A stretch of 38,676 bases of DNA, taken from positions 1 through 38,676 of the forward strand of contig CACBZW010000004.1 in assembly GCA_902543855.1 (NCBI GenBank), given 5' to 3'. The position numbers and the translations under genes were made by a program. How positions within the stretch are numbered: the first letter of the stretch is position 1; every line of letters starts with the position of its first letter. A model generated the notes under the pieces. It was given only the letters and a program-made list of their open reading frames with translations, did not search any database and was not told the origin of the DNA. Source of the DNA: an uncultured Alphaproteobacteria bacterium. GTDB taxonomy: Bacteria; Pseudomonadota; Alphaproteobacteria; HIMB59. This document shows, in pieces, positions 37,227 through 38,676 of the stretch.

Positions 37227-37664
37227 TTACCAACCACCATCGTCATCTAATTTTTTGTCTTTTACAGTTTTCATAGATGATGTTTTAACTAACTTCCAAA
37301 TACCATTGCCTGAAACAATAATTTCATTATTTGAAAATACTTGGCATTTAACAAAACAAAGTGTTTTTGTCATTCTCTCTATAGATGGAATTCCAATGAG
37401 CTCATCTCCTTTTTGTGCAGAAAAAGTAAAGTGAGTATTCATTGATATTGTTACACATGGTCTATTACCAAATGACTTATAGGCAGTATTACCCATAACA
37501 TTATCCAAAAAAGACATTAAAAAGCCACCATGGGCAAAGTTCCCAGAATTTAAATGTTTCTCAGAAACTGTCATTCTATACTTATGTTGATTATTTTCTA
37601 ATTTTGTTTCTAACTCTCCAAGTAGTTGTGAGTATGAAGATTTTGATATTAACTTCCAGGTCAT
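37227..37664 (-). CDS. PaaI-family hotdog thioesterase
   Basis: LNSGNFAHGGFLMSFLDNVMGNTAY, CVTISMNTHFTFSAQKGDELIG, VSGNGIWKLV. Confidence 0.87.
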   Translation of the reverse strand: MTWKLISKSSYSQLLGELETKLENNQHKYRMTVSEKHLNSGNFAHGGFLMSFLDNVMGNTAYKSFGNRPCVTISMNTHFTFSAQKGDELIGIPSIERMTKTLCFVKCQVFSNNEIIVSGNGIWKLVKTSSMKTVKDKKLDDDGGW

Positions 37665-37733
37665 ATATAACTTTATAATGCAATCTTTTAAAAAAGAAAT
37701 AACTTATGGTGTGTCTTAAAATTATTATTTGTA

Positions 37734-38676
37734 ATGAATAGATCTTATAGAATAGAAAATAATAGCTCTAACAGTTTTATACCAAGTTATTCTGGAACTA
37801 ACGGTGCCATAGCAACTCATTCAAATTTATCATCAATTACTGCACATAATATTTTAAATGATGATAAAGGTAATGCCTTTGATGCTGCAGCTGGAGCTAT
37901 GTTAGTTGAAGGGCTTGTAAATCCTCAAATGTTTGGCATGGGAGGTGAAGGAGTAATGATTTTAAAGCCTAAAGACCAAAGTCCTCTTGTCTTAAATGGA
38001 AATACTATATCTCCAAAAAAATTTAATTTTTTAAATTTAGTTACAAGAGGATACACAGAAGTTCCTGATGAGGGAATATTATGTGCTGGAGTTCCAGCAG
38101 CATTTTCTAGTATTTTTAGAATGTTACAACTATATGGCAAACTAGATTTTAGGACTATTTCTAAATATGCTAAAGAATACGCAAAAGAAGGATATCCTTT
38201 ACACACTGGAATAATAAACCAAAATAAATTTGGCTTAAAAAGTCTAAAAGGTAAATTTATAAAAGAGTGGAAAAATTCTGCAAAATTATATTTAAAAAAT
38301 AATAAAATTCCAAAATTAGGAAGTTTATTTAGAAATTCGGCTTACGCAAACTTAATAGATTATCTTGGAAATTACGAAAAAAAAATCACAGGATCTCGAA
38401 ATAATAAATTTAATAAATTACATGATGCTTTTTACAAAGGCGATGTTGCAAACTCAATTTTAAAATATTCACAAAAAAATGAAGGGCTTCTCTCAAAAGA
38501 GGATTTTGAAAACTTTAATGTTATATTTGAAAAAACAATTTCAGAAAAATATGGTGATTATCAAGTTCATAAAACTAATTTCTGGGGACAAGGATTAACT
38601 AGTTTAATGATGTTGAAAATGCTCTACAAACAGAAAATTAAATCACTTAATTCAGCTGGTGATATTCATAAATTTA
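37734..38676 (+). CDS. Gamma-glutamyltransferase family protein (N-terminal part, truncated at window end)
   Basis: Hand-read open frame: MNRSYRIENNSSNSFIPSYSGTNGAIATHSNLSSITAHNILNDDKGNAFDAAAGAMLVEGLVNPQMFGMGGEGVMILKPKD...GVPAAF. GNAFDAAAGAML/GMGGEG are GGT-like. No stop before the window end. Confidence 0.85.
   Translation, partial: MNRSYRIENNSSNSFIPSYSGTNGAIATHSNLSSITAHNILNDDKGNAFDAAAGAMLVEGLVNPQMFGMGGEGVMILKPKDQSPLVLNGNTISPKKFNFLNLVTRGYTEVPDEGILCAGVPAAFSSIFRMLQLYGKLDFRTISKYAKEYAKEGYPLHTGIINQNKFGLKSLKGKFIKEWKNSAKLYLKNNKIPKLGSLFRNSAYANLIDYLGNYEKKITGSRNNKFNKLHDAFYKGDVANSILKYSQKNEGLLSKEDFENFNVIFEKTISEKYGDYQVHKTNFWGQGLTSLMMLKMLYKQKIKSLNSAGDIHKF

Noticed and set aside
37925-38206. Minus-strand ORF of 93 aa
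   Set aside because: Antisense to the gamma-glutamyltransferase-like frame, which runs open to the window end and carries GGT-like motifs.
1-38676. Mobile element, CRISPR array, prophage, restriction-modification or toxin-antitoxin system
   Set aside because: No spaced direct repeats, transposase/integrase motifs, phage structural proteins, methyltransferase-nuclease pairs or TA-like small gene pairs were seen on either strand.

Overview
This 38.7 kb window is very AT-rich, densely packed chromosomal DNA. It probably comes from a streamlined marine alphaproteobacterium; that is an inference from base composition, gene overlaps, and the recG/sdhE-mfd and mltB-rlpA-dacC-tmk-holB-metG-tatD-MBL gene orders. 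About 45 protein genes and one tRNA-Ser(UGA) can be supported. Most are housekeeping: UgpE/UgpC transporter parts, NadE, Cfa, ThiL, MnmH/SelU, RecG, SdhE, Mfd, Tmk, HolB, MetG, TatD, TypA, MsrA, a class-IV aminotransferase, SRAP, YajQ and DMT/MFS transporters. I found no CRISPR array, transposase, prophage, toxin-antitoxin pair or defence island, and no clearly new multi-gene system. The points most worth a second look are: (1) three divergent gene pairs whose start codons overlap or lie 2 bp apart, two of them on palindromes; (2) a strongly eroded RlpA-like lipoprotein in the canonical rlpA position; (3) a TatD-family protein whose HxH metal motif is HxN; (4) a 519-bp non-coding gap that is exceptional for this locus; (5) three consecutive gene junctions with the same 8-nt overlap; (6) a 59-aa DUF6494-like ORF missing from the supplied track; (7) a 72-aa coiled-coil protein with an internal 14-aa repeat. 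All family assignments come from reading motifs, without database searches.
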